Of a DNA stretch of 39,057 nucleotides, positions 1 to 7,670 are shown in pieces. Both the position numbers and the translations under genes were made by a program. The notes beneath the pieces are model-generated. The model was not told the DNA's origin. It saw only the letters and a program-made list of their open reading frames with translations, and did no database searches. How positions within the stretch are numbered: position 1 is the stretch's first letter; the number at the start of each line of letters is the position of its first letter. The stretch is from CAZNMF01 sp035547155 (GTDB lineage: Bacteria > Acidobacteriota > Vicinamibacteria > Vicinamibacterales > SCN-69-37), in contig DASZVJ010000011.1 in the NCBI GenBank assembly GCA_035547155.1, forward strand, positions 1-39,057, in the 5' to 3' direction.

Positions 1-795
1 TTGCGGCCGCCGCGGGCCGAGCTCGATGCCGCGGCTGGCCGTGACGCGTGGATCGACACGTATCACGCCGTGCGCGGCCTGGTGCGCGGCGGCACGTTCG
101 TGTTCCTCACCGACAGCGCGGTCGGTGCGCGCGAAGAGCACAACCTTCGGCATCTCGTGATCAACCTCGGCACCGATGTGCCGCGCGATCACGTCGTGCC
201 GTTTCTGACGACGAAGCACTCGCTGGATTTCTGTCTGAGCTACGCCGAGCGCGCGTGGCAGGAAGGATTTCGATCGCTCGTCGTACTCGGCGGCGATCGC
301 ACGGTCGGCCCTCCGCGCTGTGTGAATCACGCGTGGGAGCTGCGGCGGGAAATCGCGGCGCACGTGCCGGGCCTGTCGCTCGGCGGATGGGCGAATCCAC
401 ACGCCGATGCCGCACGGCAGGTCGGCTACCTCATCGACGGCACATTCAACGGCGACTACTTCCTGACACAGGTCGTCTCGCATCATCACCGAACGGCGAT
501 CGAACGATTTCAGACGGAGTACCGGCAGCAGCGCATCACGCTGCCGGGCGTGTTCGGCGTGTTCTACTATCGCAGCGCGAACGCGAAGACGCTCGAGACG
601 CTGCGGCATTTCCTGCCGGTGCCGGTCGACGAGCTCACGCGCGAGTTCTCTGCTGGCGCGACGCCTGACGAGGTGTGTGCGCGGACCATTCGCACGCTGC
701 GCGAGTGCGGCGTGCAGCATTTCTACGTGTCGAATCTGCCGGTCAAGAGCGCCAGAAAGACGCTGGAACGCGTGCTGGCGCTCGCGGAGGCGTGA
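1..795 (+). CDS. MetF-like methylenetetrahydrofolate reductase family protein, 5' end cut by window
   Basis: The 264 visible residues fit the TIM-barrel MTHFR family, which reduces 5,10-methylene-THF to 5-methyl-THF using a flavin. Supporting stretches are GGDRTVG (about residue 97), a YFLTQVV strand (about 153, matching the family's FxxTQ strand), and LPGVFGVFYY (about 181), which takes the place of the usual PGIMP motif. The C-terminal GVQHFYVSNLP strand also fits. The first barrel strand (FEFFPP-type) is missing, so the gene very probably begins before base 1, and the TTG at position 1 is just the window edge. The motifs are divergent from canonical MetF, so a related folate or corrinoid enzyme is possible. 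It ends tail to tail with the nitroreductase gene, 8 bp apart. Confidence 0.7.
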   Translation: MRPPRAELDAAAGRDAWIDTYHAVRGLVRGGTFVFLTDSAVGAREEHNLRHLVINLGTDVPRDHVVPFLTTKHSLDFCLSYAERAWQEGFRSLVVLGGDRTVGPPRCVNHAWELRREIAAHVPGLSLGGWANPHADAARQVGYLIDGTFNGDYFLTQVVSHHHRTAIERFQTEYRQQRITLPGVFGVFYYRSANAKTLETLRHFLPVPVDELTREFSAGATPDEVCARTIRTLRECGVQHFYVSNLPVKSARKTLERVLALAEA

Positions 796-803
796 CGCGA
801 CGC

Positions 804-1430
804 CTACTTCGAACTTCCGAATCCCGCGCCCCACACGCCGTCGAACACGAACGCGTCGATCGGGCGCCGCTCTCGCGGCTGGAGCTCGGCGGCGCGATGT
901 TTCTCGACCTCGAGGCGATCGGGATCGCCGGCATGACCGATGGCCATCACGATTGCGGGCTCGAACAACGACGGCACGTCGCACGCGGTACGCGCATGCT
1001 CGACGTCGAAGCCGGCCATCTGCCGCATCGCCATGCCCATCGCCGTCGCCTGAAGTGAAAGAAATCCCACGGCCTGGCCTGCGTCCCACCACGCCATCGC
1101 GTTCGGCGCGCCATTGCGCTCGAACGTCAGCCTGATCGCGACGAGCACCAGCGCGGCGGCGTGTCTCGCCCAGCCCTGATTGCGCGGCTCCAGCGTATCG
1201 AGCAACGCGGCGAACGCGCCGGGATTCCGGCGCGACGTCGCGACGACGAATCGCCACGGCTGCTCGTTGGCGGACGAGGGCGCCCAGCGTGCGGCTTCGA
1301 AGAGCTGCCGTAACTCGGCGTCGCTGACGTCCCGGGCCGCGTCGAAGGCGCGCGGACTCCAGCGGCGACGAATGACGTCGAGGATGTCGTGGTCGGCGCT
1401 CGCGACCTTCGGATGCGGATCGTCAGCCAT
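804..1430 (-). CDS. Nitroreductase family protein
   Basis: The product has 208 residues, normal for the FMN-dependent nitroreductase family, which uses NAD(P)H to reduce nitro compounds, quinones or other electrophiles in the cytoplasm. The N-terminal RRRWSPRAF motif (about 21-29) and the RWAPSSANEQPWRFVV segment (about 48-63) are the typical FMN-phosphate and dimer-interface regions. The segment WWDAGQAVGFLSLQATAMG (about 114-132) matches the conserved helix that follows. The ATG at 1430 lies 10 bp after the stop of the SDR gene, so both are probably one transcript. The substrate cannot be told from sequence. Confidence 0.88.
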   Translation of the reverse strand: MADDPHPKVASADHDILDVIRRRWSPRAFDAARDVSDAELRQLFEAARWAPSSANEQPWRFVVATSRRNPGAFAALLDTLEPRNQGWARHAAALVLVAIRLTFERNGAPNAMAWWDAGQAVGFLSLQATAMGMAMRQMAGFDVEHARTACDVPSLFEPAIVMAIGHAGDPDRLEVEKHRAAELQPRERRPIDAFVFDGVWGAGFGSSK

Positions 1431-1440
1431 ACGAACGCGA

Positions 1441-2181
1441 CTAGGACACGTGACGTCCGCCGTCGACGCGGATGGTCTCGCCGGTGATGAAGTCGGAATC
1501 GATCAGCGCGAGCACGGCTTTCGCGATCTCGCCCGGACCGCCCCACTGTCCGAGCGGTGTGGCGCGCGCGACGGCTGCACTTTCTTCGTCGGTCGTGCCA
1601 GGTGGCGCGAGAATCGGTCCGGGCGCGATCGCATTGACGAGGACGTGATCCGGCGCGAGCTCCAGCGCAAGCGCCTCGGTCAGCGCTTTCACGCCGGCCT
1701 TGGCGACGTAGTACGGCACATATCCCGTGTAGCGCGGACGTTCGCTCGCGACCAGCCAGTCGCTGAAGTTGATGATGCGGCCGTTGCCGCTACGCCGCAG
1801 CAGGGGAATCGCCGCGAGCGACGCGTGGAACGTGCCGTGAAGATCCACGGACAACTGCCGTCGCCAGTGATCGACGGTCAGCTGATCGAGCGGCACGGAC
1901 TCATAGATCGACGCCATGTTGATGAGCACGTCGAGCCGGCCGAACGCGCGATCGACGGCGGCAACCATCGCGGACGCCGATGCCGGATCCGAGACATCGG
2001 CCTGAACGAGCTCCGCACGCCGCCCATGCGCCGCCACCGCCTCCCGCACCGCTTCGGCATCGTCTTTCGACTTGCGATACGCCACGGCAATGTCCGCGCC
2101 GCGCATCGCGCACGCCGTCGCGATCGTCACGCCCATGCGGCGGCCGCCGGTCAACAGCACGACTCGAGAGGTCAGATCCAT
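1441..2181 (-). CDS. Short-chain dehydrogenase/reductase (pteridine-reductase-like)
   Basis: A 246-residue classical SDR oxidoreductase with a Rossmann fold. The cofactor loop is TGGRRMG (about 11-17) instead of TGxxxGIG, and the Arg residues there favour NADPH, as in FolM/pteridine reductases. The structural NMAS motif (about 88), the catalytic Ser in INFSDW (about 138), and YYVAK (Tyr and Lys about 156-160) are all present. The end, GETIRVDGGRHV, is the standard SDR C-terminus. The PGPI segment after the active site is also typical. It is followed after 10 bp by the nitroreductase. Its upstream region carries the heptamer and octamer repeat arrays rather than an obvious promoter. The FolM-like role is a suggestion from the cofactor loop only. 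Confidence 0.88.
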   Translation of the reverse strand: MDLTSRVVLLTGGRRMGVTIATACAMRGADIAVAYRKSKDDAEAVREAVAAHGRRAELVQADVSDPASASAMVAAVDRAFGRLDVLINMASIYESVPLDQLTVDHWRRQLSVDLHGTFHASLAAIPLLRRSGNGRIINFSDWLVASERPRYTGYVPYYVAKAGVKALTEALALELAPDHVLVNAIAPGPILAPPGTTDEESAAVARATPLGQWGGPGEIAKAVLALIDSDFITGETIRVDGGRHVS

Positions 2182-2188
2182 GGAGAAA

Positions 2189-2223
2189 CTTCGAACTTGG
2201 AACTGCGAACTTAGAACTGCGAA
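2189..2223. repeat. Heptamer tandem array, consensus CTTNGAA, 5 units
   Basis: Five consecutive 7-bp units in exact register: CTTCGAA, CTTGGAA, CTGCGAA, CTTAGAA, CTGCGAA. Only the inner positions vary and there are no indels. The array lies just upstream of the SDR start codon. The same unit recurs at 11058-11085. Confidence 0.85.
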
Positions 2224-2230
2224 ATCGAAG

Positions 2231-2294
2231 GCAGATAGCCCAATAGCAAGATGATCAGATAGCGCGATAGAGAGATAGAGCGATAGTGAGATAC
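2231..2294. repeat. Octamer tandem array, consensus NNNGATAG, 8 units
   Basis: Eight 8-bp units in one register: GCAGATAG, CCCAATAG, CAAGATGA, TCAGATAG, CGCGATAG, AGAGATAG, AGCGATAG, TGAGATAC. The GATAG half is kept and the first three bases vary. The array occupies most of the gap between the SDR start and the DoxX stop, 7 bp from the heptamer array. Confidence 0.85.
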
Positions 2295-2305
2295 CGCCGC
2301 ACGCA

Positions 2306-2791
2306 TCAGACTCTATCTCTCAGCCTGGCTCGTCCCGCCGCGCGCGACGCCGCCGATCGAGAGCGCACGCCGTCGATCGACCACTCGCCCGATCCTGCCA
2401 ACGTCAAGCACACGAGCGCGGCGATCATGACGACGGCGTATTCCATGCCGTGGCCACGGGTGGGATCGAGGGACCAGTTGAGAAAAAGCCCCCAGCGCGC
2501 AAAGTCCTTCCAGATCTCGAGACCCTCGAACACGGCCAGCGCGAGCGCGACCCACCGCGTGAAATACCCCACGCCGATCAACACGCCGCCGCCGAGCCGG
2601 CCGAAACCGATCAGGACGGCGAAGAACAGTCCTGGGGACAGGCCGATGCTCGCAAAGTGCGCCGCCATCTGCGTCAGACCGGCGGGTCCCGCGCCCGGCC
2701 CGCCGAACAGACCGAACAGCTCGTGGCCGCCATGCGCCACGAGGACGGTCGCCAGCGCGAGCCGTAACACGAGCAGTCCGGGACCGATCAT
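2306..2791 (-). CDS. DoxX family membrane protein
   Basis: A 161-residue integral membrane protein with about four hydrophobic helices, the DoxX layout. The first helix holds the family's LALATVLVAHGGHELF stretch (about 11-26), with His residues, followed by a Gly-rich loop GLFGGPG. Later helices lie at about 53-72, 78-92 and 117-134. DoxX relatives are linked to quinone or thiosulfate redox chemistry and detoxification, but most are uncharacterised. The gene starts at ATG 2791, 24 bp after the outer-membrane protein stop, and probably shares its transcript. The basic C-terminal tail after residue 135 is poorly conserved-looking and runs up to the repeat array. Confidence 0.82.
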   Translation of the reverse strand: MIGPGLLVLRLALATVLVAHGGHELFGLFGGPGAGPAGLTQMAAHFASIGLSPGLFFAVLIGFGRLGGGVLIGVGYFTRWVALALAVFEGLEIWKDFARWGLFLNWSLDPTRGHGMEYAVVMIAALVCLTLAGSGEWSIDGVRSRSAASRAAGRARLRDRV

Positions 2792-2815
2792 CGTTCGGCA
2801 GATTGTGACACTGAA

Positions 2816-3430
2816 TCAGAAATAGAACGCCACGCCGCTCGTGATCATCGATCCCTGATGCGACAACTGCACGTTCTTGAGACCCGGGATGATCGATTGC
2901 CCCGGGATGTCGACCGGATCCTCGTCGGCTTCCGGCGATCCGAATCGGACGAAGCGCAAACGGTAGTCGATGTAGAACGCCGCGTGGCGGACGAGGAGCA
3001 CCTCGGCGCCGAAGCCGATGTGCGCGCCGGTCTTGCGCTCGACGGTCGACGTCACGGCGAGCCCGTTCGCGGGATCGAGCGTGTCGTAGGTCTGCTGATA
3101 GATGCCGTATCCCGCGAGCAGATACGGTGAGATCGTCGATCGCACGGGAAACAGCAGCATCGATCCCTGGAACGGCCGCTCGCGCAGACGCGACAGGCCG
3201 TCCTCACTCGTCTCGCTGCGGTAGTCCAGAGCCAGCTCGAACGCGACGTGCTTCGACGATCCCATCCGCACCGTCCCGCCAAGGAAGCGCGTCGACGGCG
3301 TGCCCGACGGCACATCACCGCGCACGAAGCTCATGCGCGGCCCAAGCGCAAAGCTCTGCGCGGAAGCCATCTGCGGCGCCGCGACGAGCGCGGCGAGAAC
3401 GACGAGCGTGGATGCGAGGTTCTTGGACAT
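2816..3430 (-). CDS. Outer-membrane beta-barrel protein, function unknown
   Basis: The product is 204 residues long with a clear Sec signal peptide (basic MSKN, hydrophobic core, cleavage after ASA at about residue 24). The mature part shows alternating polar and hydrophobic residues typical of beta strands. It ends in GVAFYF with a terminal Phe, the BAM recognition signature of outer-membrane barrels. It resembles OmpW/OmpA-barrel-like porins of about eight strands in size, but I cannot assign a family or ligand. It is probably the first gene of a leftward pair with DoxX. The upstream region carries a heptamer array and a GC-rich hairpin shared with the divergent aminotransferase gene. Confidence 0.75.
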   Translation of the reverse strand: MSKNLASTLVVLAALVAAPQMASAQSFALGPRMSFVRGDVPSGTPSTRFLGGTVRMGSSKHVAFELALDYRSETSEDGLSRLRERPFQGSMLLFPVRSTISPYLLAGYGIYQQTYDTLDPANGLAVTSTVERKTGAHIGFGAEVLLVRHAAFYIDYRLRFVRFGSPEADEDPVDIPGQSIIPGLKNVQLSHQGSMITSGVAFYF

Positions 3431-3434
3431 ATTC

Positions 3435-3476
3435 GGGCTGCGGGCTACGGGCCACGGGTTACCGGCGACGGGCCAG
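3435..3476. repeat. Heptamer tandem array, consensus CGGGCYA, 6 units
   Basis: Six 7-bp units without indels: CGGGCTG, CGGGCTA, CGGGCCA, CGGGTTA, CCGGCGA, CGGGCCA. It begins 4 bp upstream of the outer-membrane protein start codon and runs into the hairpin at 3479-3501. Confidence 0.82.
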
Positions 3477-3478
3477 AC

Positions 3479-3501
3479 GGGCGGCCACGAGGGCCGCCCG
3501 A
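3479..3501. repeat. REP-like GC-rich hairpin
   Basis: A 9-bp perfect stem, CGGGCGGCC paired with GGCCGCCCG, around the loop ACGAG. It is followed on the plus strand by a pyrimidine-rich stretch. It lies between two divergently transcribed genes, so a terminator role is unlikely. A dispersed REP-type element or a leader structure fits better. Confidence 0.6.
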
Positions 3502-3588
3502 CTCTTCCCCCCCTCGATCTATCGGCCCCTCACCGCAATCCCTTCACCTGCACGTGCCGGCATACCGGCCGTTTTCCGGCCACTACGC

Positions 3589-3602
3589 TACGATAGGGCT
3601 CT
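3589..3602 (+). promoter_or_regulatory. -10-like box immediately upstream of aminotransferase start
   Basis: TACGAT (3589-3594) lies 8 bp before the ATG at 3603. Transcription starting about 7 nt after the box would give an mRNA with almost no leader. No convincing -35 or Shine-Dalgarno sequence is visible. Confidence 0.35.
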
Positions 3603-4811
3603 ATGCCCACGAGCACCGCGGCCCACGTCTCTGCCCGCGTGAACGCCTTCAGCTACGCGATCCGGAACATCGTCGTGGAAGCGAAGAAGGTGGAAGCGGC
3701 AGGCCGCCGGGTGCGATATCTGAACATCGGCGATCCGATCCAGTTCGGCTTCAAAACGCCGCGGCATTTGATCGAAGCCGTCGAGCGTGCGATGCGCGAT
3801 GGACACAACGGGTACGTGCCGTCGGCCGGCATCGAGACGGCCCGGACGGCCGTCGCGCAGGAGTACACGCGACGCGGCATGCCTGTCACGGCCGATCGCG
3901 TCGTCGTCACGCAGGGCACGTCCGAGGGCATCGAGCTCGCGCTGAGCGTACTGGCCGATCCCGGCGATGAAGTGCTGGTGCCGACGCCGACCTATCCGCT
4001 CTACACGGCGGTGCTGTCGAAGATCGGCGCGCGCGCGGTGTATTACCGCACCGATCCCACACAGGGCTGGCGGCCGGATCTCGACGATCTGAAACGCCGC
4101 ACGACGTCGGCGACGCGCGCGATCGTCGTCATCGATCCAAACAACCCGACGGGCGCGGTGTATCCGGAAGCGACGCGGCGCGCGCTGATCGACGTCGCGG
4201 ATCGCGCGGGGCTGACGATCCTTGCCGACGAGGTGTACGGCGATGTGTCGTTCGATGGCCCGACGCCGCTCCTCGGATCGCTCGCGCCCGACGCGCCGAT
4301 CATCTCCTTCTCGTCGCTGTCAAAGGCGTATCTCGCGCCCGGTTGGCGCACGGGCTGGCTCGTCGTCGGCGCCTGCCGCCGGCTCGACGAGGTCCTCGCC
4401 GGCATCAAGAAAATGGCCGACGGACGTCTGTGCAGTCCCGGCCCGATGCAGTACGCGATCGAGCCGGCCTTGAACGGCGACCGCTCGCATCAAGCCGAAT
4501 TCGCACACGCGCTGCACGTGCGCGCGGACGTGACGACGAAGCGGCTGTCGGCGATTCCGGGGATGCGGTGCGTGATGCCGCGCGCGGCGTTCTACGCGAT
4601 GCCGCAGATCACGCTGCCTCGCGGCACGACGGACCAGGACTACATCCTCGCCTTGCTGCGCGAGACGGGCATCCTGTGCGTGTACGGATCCGGATTCGGC
4701 ACGGCGCCAGGCGATGGCTTCTTCCGCATCGTCTATCTGGCGCCCCCTGACGAGCTCAACGCGATCTACGACGACATGGCGGATTTCACCGCCCGCTTCC
4801 TGAGCCGGTGA
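3603..4811 (+). CDS. Pyridoxal-phosphate aminotransferase, class I/II (AlaA/AspC-like)
   Basis: A 402-residue fold-type I aminotransferase, the usual length. Substrate-side motif YLNIGDP (about 39-45), GYVPSAGI (about 72-79), cofactor-binding VTQGTSEGIELA (about 107-118), DPNNPTGAVYP (178-188, Asn181 region), DEVYGD (about 207-212), and SSLSKAYLAPGWRTGW with the Schiff-base Lys at 241 are all present. The SLSK...PGWRxGW form is typical of alanine/aspartate aminotransferases of the AlaA/YfbQ type, so a glutamate-pyruvate transaminase is the best guess. The stop overlaps the next gene's start by 4 bp (GTGA), indicating translational coupling to the AI-2E-family protein. Confidence 0.9.
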   Translation: MPTSTAAHVSARVNAFSYAIRNIVVEAKKVEAAGRRVRYLNIGDPIQFGFKTPRHLIEAVERAMRDGHNGYVPSAGIETARTAVAQEYTRRGMPVTADRVVVTQGTSEGIELALSVLADPGDEVLVPTPTYPLYTAVLSKIGARAVYYRTDPTQGWRPDLDDLKRRTTSATRAIVVIDPNNPTGAVYPEATRRALIDVADRAGLTILADEVYGDVSFDGPTPLLGSLAPDAPIISFSSLSKAYLAPGWRTGWLVVGACRRLDEVLAGIKKMADGRLCSPGPMQYAIEPALNGDRSHQAEFAHALHVRADVTTKRLSAIPGMRCVMPRAAFYAMPQITLPRGTTDQDYILALLRETGILCVYGSGFGTAPGDGFFRIVYLAPPDELNAIYDDMADFTARFLSR

Positions 4812-5836
4812 ACGCGACTCGCCGAAGTCCACGCGGCCTGATCGTCTTCGGCGTCTTCACGGCGCTCTCGGGCATCGTCTTGCTGTACGCCGCGTATCTG
4901 CTGCGGCAAGTCCTGCTGTTGCTCTACATCGCGGGATTGCTGGCGATCGGCATGAGCCCCGCCGTGCGCTGGCTCGAGCGGCGCGCGGCCGGCCGGCGCA
5001 TGCCGCGCTGGGTCGCGATTCTCATCATCTATCTCGGCTTGCTCGGTGTGATCGTCCTGGCAATCACGCTCGTCGTGCCGCCGCTCGTCACGCAGGGACG
5101 CGAGCTCTGGACGAACCTGCCGACCTACGTCGACACGTTCCAGGACGTCCTGCTGCGCAATCGTCTGATCGCGCACACCTACTCGTGGAGCGAGCTGCTG
5201 CGGCAGACGCCGAATCCGGGCATCGCGCTGGTCGGCGTGCTCGGCGCGCTGCAGGGCGTGCTCGGCGCGCTGGGCGCGCTCGTCACGGTGCTCGTGCTGC
5301 CCTACTATTTGCTGCTCGAGGCGCCGGCGCTGCAGGTCGCGTTCGTCCGCCTCTTTGCGCGCGAGCACCGCGCGATGCTGGCCCGCGTGATTCACAGCGT
5401 GACGGTGAAGGTCAGCGCATGGCTCGGCGGCCAGTTGCTGCTCTCGGGCATCATCGGCACGACGGCCGCGCTCGGCCTGTGGTTGCTGGGCGTGCCGTAC
5501 TTCTACGTGCTCGCGCTGCTCGCGGCAATCGGCGAGCTGGTCCCCGTCGTCGGCCCGATCCTGGCCGCGATTCCGGCCGTGCTCGTCGCGATGACCGTCT
5601 CGGTCCACACGGGCATCTTTGCCATCATCTACTTCACGACGCAGCAGTTCATCGAGAACCACTTCCTGGTCCCGCGCGTGATGGAGCGTCAAGTCGGCGT
5701 CAGCCCCGTGACGGTCATCGCCGCCCTCCTCATCGGCTCCGAGCTGCTGGGCATCGTCGGCGCGCTGCTCGCCGTCCCCACCGCGGCCATCATCCAGGTG
5801 CTGCTGCACGAGCTGCTGGATCGCGAAGGACGGTGA
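4808..5836 (+). CDS. AI-2E family transporter (UPF0118 permease)
   Basis: A 342-residue inner-membrane protein of the AI-2E transporter family, whose members include Na+/H+ antiporters and putative autoinducer or small-molecule exporters. Hydrophobic helices lie at about 10-50, 65-90, 145-170, 205-285 and 295-335, separated by a soluble central domain, as expected. The late helices contain the family-typical GELVPVVGPILAAIPA (about 243-258) and the QQFIENHFLVPRVM motif (about 278-291). Starts at GTG 4808, overlapping the aminotransferase stop by 4 bp. The substrate is unknown. Confidence 0.9.
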   Translation: MNATRRSPRGLIVFGVFTALSGIVLLYAAYLLRQVLLLLYIAGLLAIGMSPAVRWLERRAAGRRMPRWVAILIIYLGLLGVIVLAITLVVPPLVTQGRELWTNLPTYVDTFQDVLLRNRLIAHTYSWSELLRQTPNPGIALVGVLGALQGVLGALGALVTVLVLPYYLLLEAPALQVAFVRLFAREHRAMLARVIHSVTVKVSAWLGGQLLLSGIIGTTAALGLWLLGVPYFYVLALLAAIGELVPVVGPILAAIPAVLVAMTVSVHTGIFAIIYFTTQQFIENHFLVPRVMERQVGVSPVTVIAALLIGSELLGIVGALLAVPTAAIIQVLLHELLDREGR

Positions 5837-5861
5837 CGAAAAATCCCCGGTTTCCTTGGGA

Positions 5862-5876
5862 TATGATCGACCCGCT
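5862..5876 (+). promoter_or_regulatory. -10-like box immediately upstream of nuoG-like gene
   Basis: TATGAT (5862-5867) lies 9 bp before ATG 5877. No Shine-Dalgarno sequence separates the two. The geometry suggests a leaderless or near-leaderless transcript. No matching -35 hexamer is evident. Confidence 0.4.
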
Positions 5877-7652
5877 ATGGATACCGTCACGCTGACAATC
5901 GACGGCCGCGAAGTCACGGTAGAGAAGGGGCAGACGGTCCTCCAGGCCGCCATCAAGAGCGGCATCTCGGTGCCGTACTACTGCTATCACCCCGGCCTCG
6001 GCGTCGACGGCTCCTGCCGCGTCTGCATCGTGAAGATCGAGAAGATGCCGAAGCTGCAGACGTCGTGCTCGACGGTTTGTGCCGACGGCATGGTCGTCAC
6101 GACGGGCTCGGCCGAGGTCCAGGCCGCGCGCGCCAGCGTGTTCGAGTTCCTCCTCGCCAATCATCCGCTCGACTGCCCCGTCTGCGACAAGGGCGGCGAG
6201 TGTCCGCTCCAGGACTTCTCGTACACCTTCGGGCCCGAGCGCAGCCGGATGGAGTTCCCGCGGCGCGTGTTCGACGGCGAGGGCGTCAAGGCCGACGTCG
6301 ACTTCGGCCCGACGCTGATGCTCAACCGCAACCGCTGCATCCTCTGCACGCGCTGCGTGCGGTTCATGCGCGAAGTCGACGGCGACGCGCAGATCGCCAT
6401 CGCGAATCGCGGCTACGGCAGCGAGATCGCCACGTTCGAAGAGCACGGTGTCGTCTCGCTGCTCTCGGGCAACCTGATGGACGTCTGCCCCGTCGGCGCG
6501 ATCACGACGCGCGACTACCGGTTCAAATCGCGGCCGTGGGACAACCCGCACGCCGTCGATACGATCTGCACGCTCTGCGAGCGCGGCTGCAACACGACCG
6601 CGTGGATCAAGGCAAAGCCGGAATGGGCCAAGGGCGCACGCCTCGTCCGCATGACGCCGCGCCTGAATCCCGAGATCAACGGCTACTGGATGTGCGACAT
6701 CGGCCGCTTCGACTACCACTGGGTCGAAGGCGATCGCCGCCTGCTGCAGCCGCATGTGCGGCGCGGCGCGTCGGCCGACGCGCTGCCGTGGGGCGACGCG
6801 CTCTCGGCGGTCAACGACGCCGTCGAGGCCGCCGGCGGCCCGTCGGGCGTGTACTTCTTCGTCTCGGCGCACGCGTCGCTCGAAGAGCTCTTCGTTCTGC
6901 AGGAGATCGCCGGCCAGGCCGGCGGCGTGAGCTTCGGCTGGCGCTATCGCGAAAAGCCGCAGCCGGCCAACACGAAGTTCCGCATCCCCGCTGTCGACGC
7001 GCCGAACGTGCGCGGCGCGCGCGATCTCGGCTTCCCGGTCGGACGCGAGAGCGCGCCCGCCGATCTCTCCGCCATCAAGTCGGTCGTCGAGTCCGGCCAA
7101 GCGAAGGTGCTCTACGTGATCGATCCGGGCCCTGACGGCTCGATTGGCGATGTCGACTGGATCCTCGCCGCGCGTGCCGCCGGCAAGATCCAGACGCTCA
7201 TCGTCCAAGGCGTGCTGCATACGCCACTCGCCGAAGCGGCGGACATCGTGTTGCCCGGCTCCGCGTTCGTCGAGAAGGACGCCACCTACACGAACGTCAC
7301 GGGCCACGTGCAGGCCGCCTCGATGGTCATCACGCCGCCGGGAGACGCGATCGAAGACTGGCAGATCCTCGGCAAGCTCGGCCCCGTGTTCGGCGCGACA
7401 ATCTCGTACACGTCGGCGAACGCCATTCGCCACGCGATCGCCGAGCGATTGAAGGACATCCCCGGCTACGCGGCACTTGCGACGGTGACGTTCAACCGTC
7501 CGGTGTCCGCGAAGCACTGGCTGCAGGCCTCGAATCCGTCCGAGCGCTGGAAGTGGGACTTCATGTTCCAGGACCTGCCGCCGATCAAGTTCGGCGAGGA
7601 CTTCGGCCCGCTGCCCCGCGCGGAAGTGATTCCGCTCAAGGAAGTGAAATAA
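5877..7652 (+). CDS. nuoG: NADH-quinone oxidoreductase subunit G-like iron-sulfur protein, short form
   Basis: Product of 591 residues counted from ATG 5877; a TTG seven codons earlier lies in the presumed -10 box and is unlikely. The N-terminal [2Fe-2S] ferredoxin domain has Cys36, 47, 50 and 64. A His-Cys3 [4Fe-4S] motif (HPLDCPVCDKGGEC) follows. A further [4Fe-4S] set spans RCILCTRC and VCPVGA. An N7-type motif (CTLCERGC plus Cys in WMCDIGR) opens the molybdopterin-oxidoreductase-like domain (about 220-590). The protein carries electrons in the peripheral arm of complex I. It is shorter than the classical 780-900 residue NuoG, with a reduced C-terminal domain. No other nuo gene is in the window, so an assignment to a hydrogenase or formate dehydrogenase subunit is also possible. 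Confidence 0.85.
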   Translation: MDTVTLTIDGREVTVEKGQTVLQAAIKSGISVPYYCYHPGLGVDGSCRVCIVKIEKMPKLQTSCSTVCADGMVVTTGSAEVQAARASVFEFLLANHPLDCPVCDKGGECPLQDFSYTFGPERSRMEFPRRVFDGEGVKADVDFGPTLMLNRNRCILCTRCVRFMREVDGDAQIAIANRGYGSEIATFEEHGVVSLLSGNLMDVCPVGAITTRDYRFKSRPWDNPHAVDTICTLCERGCNTTAWIKAKPEWAKGARLVRMTPRLNPEINGYWMCDIGRFDYHWVEGDRRLLQPHVRRGASADALPWGDALSAVNDAVEAAGGPSGVYFFVSAHASLEELFVLQEIAGQAGGVSFGWRYREKPQPANTKFRIPAVDAPNVRGARDLGFPVGRESAPADLSAIKSVVESGQAKVLYVIDPGPDGSIGDVDWILAARAAGKIQTLIVQGVLHTPLAEAADIVLPGSAFVEKDATYTNVTGHVQAASMVITPPGDAIEDWQILGKLGPVFGATISYTSANAIRHAIAERLKDIPGYAALATVTFNRPVSAKHWLQASNPSERWKWDFMFQDLPPIKFGEDFGPLPRAEVIPLKEVK

Positions 7653-7670
7653 CACGGCGGGCCGCGCGCC

